A DNA stretch of 64,000 nt. Origin: RGIG2134 sp964461115 (GTDB lineage Bacteria > Cyanobacteriota > Vampirovibrionia > Gastranaerophilales > Gastranaerophilaceae). Position 1 is the first letter of the stretch, and every line of letters begins with the position of its first letter. The stretch lies in the NCBI GenBank assembly GCA_964461115.1, contig CAYWSX010000002.1, positions 124,001-188,000 of the forward strand, in the 5' to 3' direction. This document shows, in pieces, positions 51,037-61,383 of this stretch. Below the pieces are notes generated by a model. That model was not told the origin of the DNA. It worked only from the letters and a program-made list of their open reading frames with translations, and made no database searches. A program made the translations under genes and the position numbers.

Positions 51037-51603
51037 TTAAAAACTTGAAGTTCTGAAATACATTGTGTATTTTTTGTTGCCATAATAGTAAATTATTTGA
51101 TGAAAGTTGTCGTCCAGCTTTTGTGCGTCGATATATGAATTTGGAGGAGGCAGTTTTTTTGATTGCCTAAAGATTTTTGCAAGATTTTCTCCCGTTCCTT
51201 TCTTAAATTTCTGCCATTTCGTGAGTTCAGGAACAGGCATCATTTTTTTGTAAAAATCCTCAAGAACTATCTCCGTTTCCATGACAGGAATAATATATTT
51301 AACTTTTCCGGCCTCTTTGAAGAAAATATAATCTTTATCTTTTATATTCCTCGCCGCAAGCAAATAATAGCCCGGCGGAATAGTAATACTTTTAAAATAC
51401 AGCGGAGCAGCAGTCCTAAAAAGAGCAAACGGAGCATATGCATAATTAAAGTAGTCTTCCGCCTGATACGGATCCAAATTATGCATAAGCTTGATTTTCG
51501 GCACTTCAGCCTGATTATAAAGCTGCTCATAGTCTGACTTCGCCGCAACAGGCAGCGAACAAAGAACACACAGCAAGAATAAAATTTTTAATAATTTCTT
51601 CAT
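51037..51603 (-). CDS. Exported hypothetical protein
   Basis: I start at 51603, where MKKLLKILFLLCVLCSLPVA forms a clear signal peptide; the frame extends 15 codons further upstream but those are AT-rich filler. The mature part of about 165 residues is Tyr/Lys-rich and includes ITIPPGYYLLAARNIKDKDY, resembling a small beta domain, and a lysine-rich helix. No family recognised. It lies between the P-loop ATPase gene and aroF on the same strand. Confidence 0.7.
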   Translation of the reverse strand: MKKLLKILFLLCVLCSLPVAAKSDYEQLYNQAEVPKIKLMHNLDPYQAEDYFNYAYAPFALFRTAAPLYFKSITIPPGYYLLAARNIKDKDYIFFKEAGKVKYIIPVMETEIVLEDFYKKMMPVPELTKWQKFKKGTGENLAKIFRQSKKLPPPNSYIDAQKLDDNFHQIIYYYGNKKYTMYFRTSSF

Positions 51604-51657
51604 ATATATTATAATAACGTTTTTTTGAAAAAAGGCAAAGCACATCATTGCTGCTTG

Positions 51658-52332
51658 CTACCAGAGAGCCTCAGGCATCAATCTTTCGTAAAACCAGACA
51701 TCGACATCGTCATATTTGTCTTCAAATTCTTCTTTTAAGTCTTCTGAAACGCCGATTGCAACAATCGGAAGCCCTAATTGAGACGCTGCCTGTTTTGTAA
51801 GCTCATATCCACGGATAACATCATCTTTTGTGGTTTCCGAGCCCAAATGAGTATTGGAAATGATACCCGAGAACTTTTTCCAAGGACGCTTCTCAAGCCC
51901 TTCAGAAAAACTCACGTATTCAATAATATTTTCGACAGAAAATGTTTCAAATTTTGAAGTGTTTATAACTATGTAAATATTTAAGTCTTCTTCATCTCCA
52001 ATATTTGTAATGATATCAAGAACATCAAGTCCGCTGGCACCATATCCGACATCAATAATAATATCACCCTTTTCAGACAAACAGTTTATCTGCCTTGGGT
52101 TCACATAACTTGCCGCTTCTCCCAATCCTTCATATTCCGGCTGCGTAATGACATTTATCCCACGCACTTTTAGTTTTGCCTCCAAAGGGCGAAGTGTATA
52201 GGCAGGTTCTACCGTGTCTAAATCAACAAGTGTAACCTCTTCTCCGTTTTTTATGTATTGAAGCGCTCTGTTCAACGCTGTTTCAGACTTACCGCTTGCA
52301 TAAGCGCCTGCGTATACTTCGACTTTTCTCAT
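51658..52332 (-). CDS. P-loop ATPase of the MinD/CobQ-like type
   Basis: A 224-residue soluble protein with a Walker A-like AYASGKSETALNRAL at the N-terminus, then VTLVDLDTVEPAYTLRPLEA (the DxD element after strand 2). GDIIIDVGYGASGLDVL follows as the third motif, and IVINTSKFETFSVENII later. This is the SIMIBI P-loop layout. Similar small ATPases are found in anaerobes beside energy-metabolism genes, but I cannot give this one a specific role. It is divergent from the symporter operon. Confidence 0.75.
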   Translation of the reverse strand: MRKVEVYAGAYASGKSETALNRALQYIKNGEEVTLVDLDTVEPAYTLRPLEAKLKVRGINVITQPEYEGLGEAASYVNPRQINCLSEKGDIIIDVGYGASGLDVLDIITNIGDEEDLNIYIVINTSKFETFSVENIIEYVSFSEGLEKRPWKKFSGIISNTHLGSETTKDDVIRGYELTKQAASQLGLPIVAIGVSEDLKEEFEDKYDDVDVWFYERLMPEALW

Positions 52333-52397
52333 GATTCACCTTATTTTTTGTGTCATGACTATTTTATAACAAAAATTATGAATTTTTTGTTAAGTAG

Positions 52398-52426
52398 TTG
52401 TAATCCACTCGGATAAATAGTATTAT
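52398..52426 (+). promoter_or_regulatory. Predicted promoter of the symporter operon
   Basis: TTGTAA, 17-base spacer, TATTAT, 36 bases before the symporter ATG, within the 130-base divergent region. Confidence 0.5.
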
Positions 52427-52462
52427 TGAACTAATTTGAAAACTTAAATTATAGAGGTATAT

Positions 52463-53809
52463 ATGAAAATAGGTATGAAAATCGCGATTGCGCTTGGTTT
52501 AGGAATTAAAAGAAACGCACACATCTTTGTTGGTTTGGTTGCGGGTCTTATTGTCGGTGCAGTGCTGCATAAAAACATTGCAAACGGTGTCAATCCTCAA
52601 GTTACGTCAGCAATCATGATGATTTTAAAATTCATCGGACAAGCATTCATCAGACTTATACAGATGGTCGTAATTCCACTCGTTGTATCGGCTATCGTGA
52701 TTGGTATAGCAAGTATCGGCGACAATAAACAGCTCGGTAAATTCGGTACAAAAATGATTTTGTATTATGGGATTATCACAGTTATAGCTGTCACTCTGGG
52801 TGCTGTACTTGTCTGCGTTTTTCATCCCGGAGTGGGCGTTCAGGCATTTATTAACGGTCAGGTCTCAAGTGAAATACAAGCATTAGTTGCAAATGAACTA
52901 TCACACAACCGCGCTAATATGTTTAACCAGTTCCTGTTACTAATCCCTAAAAACCCTCTTGAATCTCTTGCAAAAGGCGACATGATTCCGATTATATTCT
53001 TTACACTTATCTTCTCAATTGCACTTGCAAAAGTCGGCGATATCAATCGACCTGTAGTGTCTTTCTTTGAGTCAATTTTTGCAGCAACGATGAAAGTTAC
53101 AGACTGGATTATGTTCTTCGCTGTTCCCGGTGTATTTGCCTTATCAGCAACTGCTATCGCAGGGTTCGGTATGTCAATCATAATGTCTATTTCGAAGTTT
53201 TTCGCAGTGCTTTTAATCGGATTTTTACTACAGCTTTTAGTTGTTTATCCGGCAATGCTTAAAATATTCTCAAAAGTACCTGTAATGACTTTCTATTCTG
53301 CGATTGCAGAAGCAATGATGGTTGCATTCGGTACTGCAAGTTCATCTGCAACGCTCCCTTTAACCATAGCTTGCTGTGAACGCCGAGGTATTTCTCATAA
53401 AGTATGTAGTTTCGTACTTCCGCTTGGTGCAACTCTAAACATGGATGCGACAGCACTTTTTCAGGTTGCAGCGGTAATTTTCCTGACACAGGCTTATGGT
53501 GTGGAGTTGGGAATTTTCCAAATAATTCAAATAATGGTTTTGGCAATAATTGCCTCAAGTACATCTGCCGGTATTCCCGGCGCGGGGATAATTACAATCG
53601 CGCTGGTTCTTAACGGACTTGGATTAACACCTGAGCAGCTCGTAATAGGATTTGCATTCTTAATGGCAATCGAAAGAATTATAGATATGCTTCGTTCTAT
53701 GATAAACGTCACTTCAGACGCGGTTGTAGCTGCTATCATTGCAGACAACGAGAATGAAATAAATTACGATTTGCTTAATAATCCGGACTCTTATAAAGAA
53801 GTAATTTAA
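52463..53809 (+). CDS. gltP: Dicarboxylate/amino acid:cation symporter (DAACS family)
   Basis: A 448-residue transporter of the glutamate/aspartate/C4-dicarboxylate family. Helices match the GltPh fold: the serine-rich loop FGTASSSATLPLT (HP1), the NMDAT motif in ATLNMDATALFQV (TM7) and the HP2 loop IASSTSAGIPGAGIITIAL. The Asp/Arg region in TM8 reads IERIIDMLRSMINV, with the Arg where dicarboxylate-type binding places it. GAGG precedes the ATG. Two further genes follow without gaps (one base, then a one-base overlap), so the substrate and their function may be linked. Confidence 0.93.
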   Translation: MKIGMKIAIALGLGIKRNAHIFVGLVAGLIVGAVLHKNIANGVNPQVTSAIMMILKFIGQAFIRLIQMVVIPLVVSAIVIGIASIGDNKQLGKFGTKMILYYGIITVIAVTLGAVLVCVFHPGVGVQAFINGQVSSEIQALVANELSHNRANMFNQFLLLIPKNPLESLAKGDMIPIIFFTLIFSIALAKVGDINRPVVSFFESIFAATMKVTDWIMFFAVPGVFALSATAIAGFGMSIIMSISKFFAVLLIGFLLQLLVVYPAMLKIFSKVPVMTFYSAIAEAMMVAFGTASSSATLPLTIACCERRGISHKVCSFVLPLGATLNMDATALFQVAAVIFLTQAYGVELGIFQIIQIMVLAIIASSTSAGIPGAGIITIALVLNGLGLTPEQLVIGFAFLMAIERIIDMLRSMINVTSDAVVAAIIADNENEINYDLLNNPDSYKEVI

Positions 53810-53810
53810 A

Positions 53811-54539
53811 ATGAATCAAAAAGCCAGGGCAATAGGTTTTTGGGGCTATCCAAGCCTTGATTTAATCAGCAAATATAAAAAACTTTATCCCAAACACGAA
53901 TGGATAGACTTGGATGTTGATTTCGGCTATCCAAAACTCTCCATGCTGCCTGAGGCCTACTGCAAAATCGTTAAAAATATGGTTTACAACGCTATACACT
54001 TACGCGACTGTCTGGATGTGATTTTGGCGCCTATAGGCAAAGAAAAATGTGACAGCGGCTGGTTTGCTGCGAGATTATTAAAGGATATAGGGTTCAACGT
54101 TGAAGAATCTATATATGAGCAGACCTTGACGCGTAATCCCATATCAATTTCCACCTCAAATTTACCGCTGAGAAAAAAGTTTGAGTTGATAACGGCAGAT
54201 ATCCCCGAACAAAAGCACCTGCAATTCGAACAGGTAAAGCCTTCGTTCGGATTCTGGGGAGTTCCGCCTAATGATTTGAGGGTATTGGAGCTTTTTCCTG
54301 ACGATACTCATGTGTATGGCTGGACAAGATGTGTCGAAGCAGGTGTGCCCGCTGATATTGAGCTTGAAATGTACGCAGATGAAAACGTTCCGACTGTTTT
54401 TTATGCACAGGCATTTTGCGCCAAGACACAGCTTGCAAAATACCTTGCCGACAAGTACAATGGGCTGTATGTGGATATTGACGACGTAGTCACAAACTCC
54501 GTCCGATACAAGATAGAGGCTTTTATAAAGTTACGCTGA
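53811..54539 (+). CDS. GFWG-repeat protein, possible partner of the small activase
   Basis: This 242-residue soluble protein starts one base after the symporter. It is built of two half-repeats, each opening with GFWGxPxxDL (residues 9-18 and 147-156). The first half has LPEAYCKIVKNMVYNAIHL, then RDCLDVILAPIGKEKCDSG. This recalls the E-x-x-C...K...D-x-I-x-x-P pattern of DUF2229/activase-related and dehydratase-type subunits. Five cysteines (51, 67, 80, 174, 203) could bind a cluster. It overlaps the next gene by one base. The link to the ASKHA ATPase downstream is strong by position; the homology is a tentative reading. Confidence 0.55.
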   Translation: MNQKARAIGFWGYPSLDLISKYKKLYPKHEWIDLDVDFGYPKLSMLPEAYCKIVKNMVYNAIHLRDCLDVILAPIGKEKCDSGWFAARLLKDIGFNVEESIYEQTLTRNPISISTSNLPLRKKFELITADIPEQKHLQFEQVKPSFGFWGVPPNDLRVLELFPDDTHVYGWTRCVEAGVPADIELEMYADENVPTVFYAQAFCAKTQLAKYLADKYNGLYVDIDDVVTNSVRYKIEAFIKLR

Positions 54540-55279
54540 TGTTATATGTAGATGCAGGAACAACTTGGTCAAAAGTATGTGAATTGTCAAATGACAATTC
54601 TGTTTTCGAACAAAATTACGGCGAATTCATACTCAGAAATGATGGTTCAAAAAAATACTACATAATACCTTCTAACAAGCTTTCTGCTTGCGATTTAGAG
54701 TTCACTGCAGCAACAGGGCACATGTCAAAAATGAATCTCAAATACGATGAAAATTATTTAAATGAAGTATTGGCACTGTCAAAAGGATTTTTGTCAAATA
54801 TTGCTCAAGACGGACTTGTACTGGACCTTGGCTCGCGTGACGTAAAATGGGTGCAGTTTAAAAATGGAAAATTCAAAGACCTTGACTGGAACAGCTCCTG
54901 CGCAAGCGCAACAGGAGCGACAGTTGAAATGCTTTTAAAATTTTATGATGTAAAAATCGATGAACTTGAAGCTTCCGACGAGCGCTACAACATAACTTGC
55001 GGAATTTTTGGACTGGAAAAAATTATGGATGATGTTGCAAACGGACTCGAAGCAAAAACTGCTATAGCAAAATTTTTGCACGGACTCGCTTACAATGCCT
55101 GGAACTTCGCAAAGAAACCGGAAGAAATTTATCTCTCCGGCGGCTTCTGCGACAATAAATGTTTCACCGACTCGCTTGCCAAGTACGTAAAAGTTCACAA
55201 ACTCGGAAGATTTATCCTTACAGACGGACTTATCAGTGAATTCAACAAAAATAACACACAATTGTTGCCTAAATTATAA
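54539..55279 (+). CDS. Compact BadF/HgdC-like [4Fe-4S] ASKHA ATPase
   Basis: At 246 residues it is about 90 shorter than the activase at 42751 but keeps its key features. The first phosphate loop is VDAGTTWSKV (residues 4-13). The second is LDLGSRDVKWVQFKNG, lining up with LEIGGQDSKIIILRDG. Cys121 in NSSCASATGATVEML lines up with CAAGTGSFLD, and Cys154 in TCGIFGLEKIM with RCGVFAESDLI. A late LSGGFCDNKCF supplies the adenosine-site glycines. Both cluster cysteines are thus kept. The start overlaps the previous stop by one base. It probably drives ATP-dependent low-potential electron transfer to the GFWG protein or another client; this is inference. Confidence 0.7.
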   Translation: MLYVDAGTTWSKVCELSNDNSVFEQNYGEFILRNDGSKKYYIIPSNKLSACDLEFTAATGHMSKMNLKYDENYLNEVLALSKGFLSNIAQDGLVLDLGSRDVKWVQFKNGKFKDLDWNSSCASATGATVEMLLKFYDVKIDELEASDERYNITCGIFGLEKIMDDVANGLEAKTAIAKFLHGLAYNAWNFAKKPEEIYLSGGFCDNKCFTDSLAKYVKVHKLGRFILTDGLISEFNKNNTQLLPKL

Positions 55280-55299
55280 ACAGGGCTTATAATTGGTCT

Positions 55300-56256
55300 A
55301 TGAGCGAAAAAACTTTTAAAATGCCTAAATTGTCTTTTATTGTCACATCATACAACTACGCCGACTATATCAAAGAATGCGTAGAAAGTATTTTGGCTCA
55401 ACACTACAATAATATTGAAATTATAATCGTAGATGACCACTCGCGGGATCGCTCGGTTGAGGTTATTAGACAAATTATTGCTGAAAATACGACAAATATC
55501 AAAATAGAACTGATTATCCACAAAAGCAATAAAGGTCAACTGGCTTCGATTATGGACGGAATTTGGGCATCAAGCGGTGAATTTATAGCCTGCATAGATT
55601 CGGATGACAAACTCTGCCCGAATTATGCAATGTCACATATCAGCCTGCATTTAACTAATGCATGCGCGCTTACCATCTGCGAATTGGCGGAAATTGACGA
55701 AAATTCCACCCTGCTGTCTGTTAATTCTCCTTCGTTACCCAAACTCGAAGGCGGTAAAATTCGAAAGGTCAAAGCTGTATACAAAGAAATCGAAGAACGA
55801 TTCAATATAAAAGTCTTGAACCGAACAAAACAATTTTTTGGCGGCTGGTGGTGGGCACCAACAAGCTGCGGAGTTTTCAGAAAGGCTTCAATACAACCAT
55901 TCTTGACTTTTTATCGCACGGACAACTGGCGAACTTCTCCGGACAAGCTTCTTTTTAACTTTCTACATCTTGTAGGCGGAAGTATAAAAATTTACGAACC
56001 GCTTGTAATGTATCGCCGACACGGGAACAACGCCGGAATTTGCAACTATATCATGGGTGACAGGCGCTACAACAGCAACACAGCAAAGAAAAATTACCTC
56101 AATAATCAGATTAATTTATACAAGGACACTATTGAGTTTTTCAAAGAAAACAATAAAAAACTTAAAGAACTCTTTTCGACAAAAGGATACTATCGCATGC
56201 TTTTTGAAATTTATTTTTCTATACCAAAGCTGATTTTATACAAATTAACACACTGA
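55300..56256 (+). CDS. Family 2 glycosyltransferase
   Basis: A GT-A-fold enzyme of 318 residues. The start KLSFIVTSYNYADYIKECVE, IEIIIVDDHSRDRS and the DxD-type metal motif CIDSDDKLCPNY place it in GT2. FFGGWWWAPTSCGVFRK follows as part of the acceptor region. No membrane helix except a mildly hydrophobic C-terminus. It starts 21 bases after the ATPase gene and may share its transcript. It most likely acts in surface polysaccharide or glycolipid synthesis. Confidence 0.9.
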   Translation: MSEKTFKMPKLSFIVTSYNYADYIKECVESILAQHYNNIEIIIVDDHSRDRSVEVIRQIIAENTTNIKIELIIHKSNKGQLASIMDGIWASSGEFIACIDSDDKLCPNYAMSHISLHLTNACALTICELAEIDENSTLLSVNSPSLPKLEGGKIRKVKAVYKEIEERFNIKVLNRTKQFFGGWWWAPTSCGVFRKASIQPFLTFYRTDNWRTSPDKLLFNFLHLVGGSIKIYEPLVMYRRHGNNAGICNYIMGDRRYNSNTAKKNYLNNQINLYKDTIEFFKENNKKLKELFSTKGYYRMLFEIYFSIPKLILYKLTH

Positions 56257-56288
56257 AAACCCTATAAATATTAACATTTTTAAACAAA

Positions 56289-56316
56289 TTGCAGTCGAAA
56301 ATGTTGGGTGTATAAT
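56289..56316 (+). promoter_or_regulatory. Predicted promoter of atpD-atpC
   Basis: TTGCAG, 16-base spacer, perfect TATAAT, 38 bases before the atpD ATG. It gives the split beta-epsilon pair its own promoter. Confidence 0.6.
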
Positions 56317-56354
56317 CTAAGAAGATAAAAAATTATTATTGATGAGGATATAAA

Positions 56355-57764
<1,410 letters not shown>

Positions 57765-57767
57765 TAA

Positions 57768-58175
57768 ATGGACGGTAAAAAACTGCATTTAAAAGTTCTT
57801 ACGCACGAAAAAGTTGTTTTTGACAGTGATGTTGACGCAATCTATGCAACAGGCGAACAAGGCGAATTCGGTATCCTGCCTGATCACATACCGTTTATGA
57901 CAACACTTAAAATCGGTGTAACAAGAGCTGTAACAAACGACAAAACCTACTATATCGCAACTATAGGTGGCGCTTTCCAAGTCAAAAACAATGAAGCATT
58001 GATTTTGACTTCCACTGCAGAACTTGATACAGGAATTGACGTTGCGCGTGCAAAAGAAGCAAAAGAACGTGCTGAAGCTCGTCTCGGAAGTGCTGATACT
58101 GCAATTGACAGACAGCGTGCTGAAGTTGCATTAGCCAAAGCTCTTGCCAGACTTAAAGCAGGTTTGAAAAAATAA
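57768..58175 (+). CDS. atpC: ATP synthase F1 epsilon subunit
   Basis: The rotor foot and inhibitor subunit, 135 residues. The beta-sandwich opens LHLKVLTHEKVVFDSDVDAI and GEFGILPDHIPFMTTLKIG; the C-terminal helical hairpin is rich in Ala, Arg and Lys (ARAKEAKERAEARLGSADT). Second gene of the beta-epsilon pair (atpE in cyanobacterial naming). Confidence 0.95.
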   Translation: MDGKKLHLKVLTHEKVVFDSDVDAIYATGEQGEFGILPDHIPFMTTLKIGVTRAVTNDKTYYIATIGGAFQVKNNEALILTSTAELDTGIDVARAKEAKERAEARLGSADTAIDRQRAEVALAKALARLKAGLKK

Positions 58176-58221
58176 AAGATTCTTCAGCTAAAGTCTCAGA
58201 ATGATAGTTCATTTTATACAA

Positions 58222-58249
58222 AAAAACACACCTTAGCAGGTGTGTTTTT
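58222..58249. terminator. Bidirectional terminator between atpC and the PBP gene
   Basis: AAAAACACACCT and AGGTGTGTTTTT form a perfect 12-bp stem around TAGC. It serves both converging transcripts, 46 bases after atpC and 14 bases after the PBP gene. Confidence 0.9.
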
Positions 58250-58263
58250 GCATTATTTTCTGA

Positions 58264-60354
58264 TTACTGTCCCGGAAGCGGAGCAGGCACGGGAGTTTTT
58301 GGTTGAGGAGCCGCCTTTTGCTGTGTTTGAACATTATTATTAAACACTTCCGTAAAATTCGGCTGAGCCGTTTGTCCCTGGTGCTGCATTTTAACGTTTG
58401 TAATCGCAGGAAGAACAACTGCTTCAGGATTTTCAACATCTTCCGCTGCTTTTTCCTCGTCTGCCTTCTGTTGCTCATCTTTTGCTTTAATTTGCGCCCC
58501 TGACATACTTGCAGGAAGTTTAACAAAATCAATCTGAACATCAGGATATTCAAATTCTTTGGCGCCGAACGATGATGTTGCAGCTTTCATAACGTCTCTC
58601 CATATGATTGCAGGAGTTGAGCCGCCAGTCATGCCCGCCATAACGGTGTTGTCGTCATTTCCGACCCAAACACCCGTAACTATGTCAGGCGTATATCCGA
58701 CAAACCAAGCGTCGCGATAATCATCAGTAGTACCTGTTTTACCTGCTGACGGAACGCCAATATTGGCTCCACGCCCTGTACCGTTTGTAATGACAGTCTT
58801 AAGCATTCCTGTCATTGCAGCTGATGTATCATAAGATATAGCTCTTACAGCACGCGTTTTAGGTGCTTGATACACGATTTTACCTCTGTTTGTTTCAACT
58901 CTTGTAATAGCGTAAGGAGTTACCTTAAAACCGCCGTTTGCAAATGCGCCATATGCAACAGTCAAATCATGAAGTTTAACACCGTTAGAACCCAGTGCGA
59001 TTGTAGAGTCGTATTCAAGCGGCGTTGAGATGCCTAAAGCACGAGCCATAGAAATAACAGAGCGAATCCCTACGTCCTGTATCAATCTGACAGCCATCAC
59101 GTTAGATGAAATCATCAAACCGGCATAAAGCGGAATAGGTCCGCGATATTTGGAACCATAGTTACGCGGGCTCCATTTCCCGATTGTAATCGGTTTATCA
59201 TCAAGTATATCATTAGGTCCCCAGCCTTTTTCAATAGCTGCAGCATATACTATCGGCTTAAAAGCTGAGCCCGGAGGTCTCACCGAGTTTGTAATTCTAT
59301 CATACTGACTTTTAGCATAGTTTTTACCGCCTGCATAGGCAAGAATAGCGCCTGTAGTCGGCGAGAAAGAGAATACAGCAGCTTGATGAGCACCTACGTT
59401 TCTTATCATCGCTTCGTTTGCAGCATTTTGAGCCTGCGTATCAAGCGTAGTATAAATTTTATAGCCGCCCTGCGTGATATCTGTCTCATCAAAGCCCATA
59501 TTTTCAAGCTCTTTCATAACAAAATCCACAAAGTACGGCGCCTTGTTGTAAACGTAGATGCTAGGAAGCGGGTTTAGGCTGACTTTCTCCTCTTTCGCTT
59601 CATTGTATTCATCTTTGGAAATATAACGCATTCTGTACATACGTTTGAGAACTTGATTACGTCTGACAATAGCTTTATCAAGGTCGTTAAACGGAGAATA
59701 AACAGAAGGTGCCTGCGGAAGCCCCGCAATTAAAGCAGATTCTGCAAGTGTAAGACGGCTTAGCGGTTTATTAAAATATACTTTTGCCGCACCTGCAGCA
59801 CCGTATGCGCCTGAACCTAAATAAACATTATTCAGATACATTTCAAGAATTTTATCTTTTGGAATAGATTTTTCAATCCTTGCTGACAAAATAAACTCTT
59901 TTATCTTTCTGTCATAAGTTTTTTCGTTGTTAAGAAAAAGAAGCCTTGCAAGCTGCTGCGTAATCGTACTCGCACCTTGCACAACGCGTCCTGCCTGAAT
60001 ATTTGCAACAGTAGAACGAGCAAGACCTGTCAAATCATATCCGCTGTGGCTGTAAAAGTTTTTATCCTCAGTTGCGATGATAGCTTTTTTCAAATTATCC
60101 GGGATTTCTTCAATAGAAACTCTCTCAGATGTAAACGCCGTAAACGTCTTAATAATTTCTCCGTCATCGGCATATATCTGCGTAACAACATTGGGTCTGT
60201 AATCTTCCAAGTTTTTTATCGGAGGAAGCATCATTGTATATAGCTTTATCGCCACAACCAGCGCAAAACACGCTGCAATCACACCTACAATCGTATTAAC
60301 TACGACCTTCCCCGTTTCATTATTTTTTCTTTTTGGCACTTTATATTCTCTCAT
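58264..60354 (-). CDS. mrcA: Class A penicillin-binding protein (PBP1A type)
   Basis: A bifunctional peptidoglycan glycosyltransferase/transpeptidase of 696 residues. One membrane anchor lies at about 18-40. The GT51 domain has ATEDKNFYSHSGYDLTGLAR, GASTITQQLARLLFL and KIKEFILSARIEKSIPKDKI. The transpeptidase active site Ser is in RPPGSAFKPIVYA, with SSN in MISSNVMAV and KTGT in AGKTGTTDDYRDAW. A Gln/Pro/Ala-rich tail ends the protein. A canonical cell-wall enzyme; the wall implied fits both Gram-negative and cyanobacterial envelopes. Confidence 0.96.
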   Translation of the reverse strand: MREYKVPKRKNNETGKVVVNTIVGVIAACFALVVAIKLYTMMLPPIKNLEDYRPNVVTQIYADDGEIIKTFTAFTSERVSIEEIPDNLKKAIIATEDKNFYSHSGYDLTGLARSTVANIQAGRVVQGASTITQQLARLLFLNNEKTYDRKIKEFILSARIEKSIPKDKILEMYLNNVYLGSGAYGAAGAAKVYFNKPLSRLTLAESALIAGLPQAPSVYSPFNDLDKAIVRRNQVLKRMYRMRYISKDEYNEAKEEKVSLNPLPSIYVYNKAPYFVDFVMKELENMGFDETDITQGGYKIYTTLDTQAQNAANEAMIRNVGAHQAAVFSFSPTTGAILAYAGGKNYAKSQYDRITNSVRPPGSAFKPIVYAAAIEKGWGPNDILDDKPITIGKWSPRNYGSKYRGPIPLYAGLMISSNVMAVRLIQDVGIRSVISMARALGISTPLEYDSTIALGSNGVKLHDLTVAYGAFANGGFKVTPYAITRVETNRGKIVYQAPKTRAVRAISYDTSAAMTGMLKTVITNGTGRGANIGVPSAGKTGTTDDYRDAWFVGYTPDIVTGVWVGNDDNTVMAGMTGGSTPAIIWRDVMKAATSSFGAKEFEYPDVQIDFVKLPASMSGAQIKAKDEQQKADEEKAAEDVENPEAVVLPAITNVKMQHQGQTAQPNFTEVFNNNVQTQQKAAPQPKTPVPAPLPGQ

Positions 60355-60409
60355 TTGTCTACCTTATATTATAATATTTAATATAGAACAAAATACGAAA
60401 TAATGCACA

Positions 60410-60802
60410 ATGATTAACATTCTTAAAGCCATATATTACGAAATATTTTCATACTTTGTCCCTGAAAAAGTTTTCTACGAAATTAAGGGGGCATGCAAGC
60501 AGTGCGGAAAGTGCTGTAACTATATGTACAGCTTTGATACATATACAGAACGCGAATTTGAAATAATGCAATTTTTGTACCCAGCCTACAAGAGATTTTA
60601 CATAAAGGGCAAGGATGAAGAGGGCAATCTTATTTTTGCCTGCAAATATGTAACAGAGGCAGGAAAATGCTCTGTATACAAAAAAAGATTGAGCATGTGC
60701 AAAAACTACCCTGTAAAAAGACTCCGCCACAAAGCAATTATGCACGAAGGCTGCGGTTTTTATGTTGAAGATAAAAAGTTTAAAGACTATTTAAACAAAT
60801 AA
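60410..60802 (+). CDS. YkgJ-family cysteine cluster protein
   Basis: A 130-residue soluble protein with GACKQCGKCCNYM near residue 28 and later CKYVTEAGKCSVYKKRLSMC, then YPVKR. This is the CxxCxxCC...C...C spacing of the YkgJ (CxxCxxCC) family, thought to bind zinc or an iron-sulfur cluster. Biochemical role unknown. It is divergent from PBP1A with 55 bases between. Confidence 0.88.
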   Translation: MINILKAIYYEIFSYFVPEKVFYEIKGACKQCGKCCNYMYSFDTYTEREFEIMQFLYPAYKRFYIKGKDEEGNLIFACKYVTEAGKCSVYKKRLSMCKNYPVKRLRHKAIMHEGCGFYVEDKKFKDYLNK

Positions 60803-60831
60803 AAAAGGAGGTTTAAAAAAACCTCCGTCCC
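60803..60831 (-). terminator. Terminator of cobO
   Basis: On the minus strand GGAGGTTT, TTTT loop, AAACCTCC, then a T6 run, 20 bases after the cobO stop. On the plus strand the same hairpin follows the YkgJ-like gene but without T-run. Confidence 0.8.
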
Positions 60832-60849
60832 CATTTCTAATTTCCTCTT

Positions 60850-61383
60850 CTAATACTCGATGCCTTTTCTAGCCATCACGCCTGTTTCAAAATAATGTTT
60901 AATCGGAACCATTTCCGTAACCAAATGAGCAAGAGCTTTAAGCTCAGGGTGCGCACGTCTTCCGGTCAACACGATTTCAAGATTTTCAGGCTTGTTCAAA
61001 AGTGCTTCTTTTATATCTGAAACCTTAATCATGCCCATATCCGTACAAATATTAATTTCATCCAAAATAACAAGCTGATATTCGCCTGAATTAATAGACT
61101 CTTTCGCAAATTCCCAGCCTTTTTTAGCTTCTTTGAAATCTTCCATGCAAACATTGTGTGAATAAACAACTCTGTCCATGCCGAACTGAACAACTTTTAA
61201 GTTAGGCAGGTAATTCAATGAAGATTCAAGCTCACCATAGCATGTACCCGAGTCACCTTTTGTAAATTGAATGACAAGAACTTTCCAGCCATGCCCGAGA
61301 GCACGCAAAGCCAATCCCAGTGAGGCAGTTGTCTTGCCTTTACCGTCTCCTGTGTAGATTTGAATGTAGCCATGCTCTAACAT
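60850..61383 (-). CDS. cobO: Cob(I)alamin adenosyltransferase (CobO/BtuR type)
   Basis: Transfers adenosyl from ATP to reduced corrinoid to make adenosylcobalamin or a precursor. Of 177 residues: P-loop GDGKGKTTASLGLALRALG, VIQFTKGDSG, the block LVILDEINICTDMGMI and the C-terminal GRRAHPELKALAHLVTEM. These are all typical of the BtuR/CobA type. A GGAGG site precedes the ATG. No other B12 synthesis genes are nearby, and I see no cobalamin riboswitch box upstream. Confidence 0.95.
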   Translation of the reverse strand: MLEHGYIQIYTGDGKGKTTASLGLALRALGHGWKVLVIQFTKGDSGTCYGELESSLNYLPNLKVVQFGMDRVVYSHNVCMEDFKEAKKGWEFAKESINSGEYQLVILDEINICTDMGMIKVSDIKEALLNKPENLEIVLTGRRAHPELKALAHLVTEMVPIKHYFETGVMARKGIEY

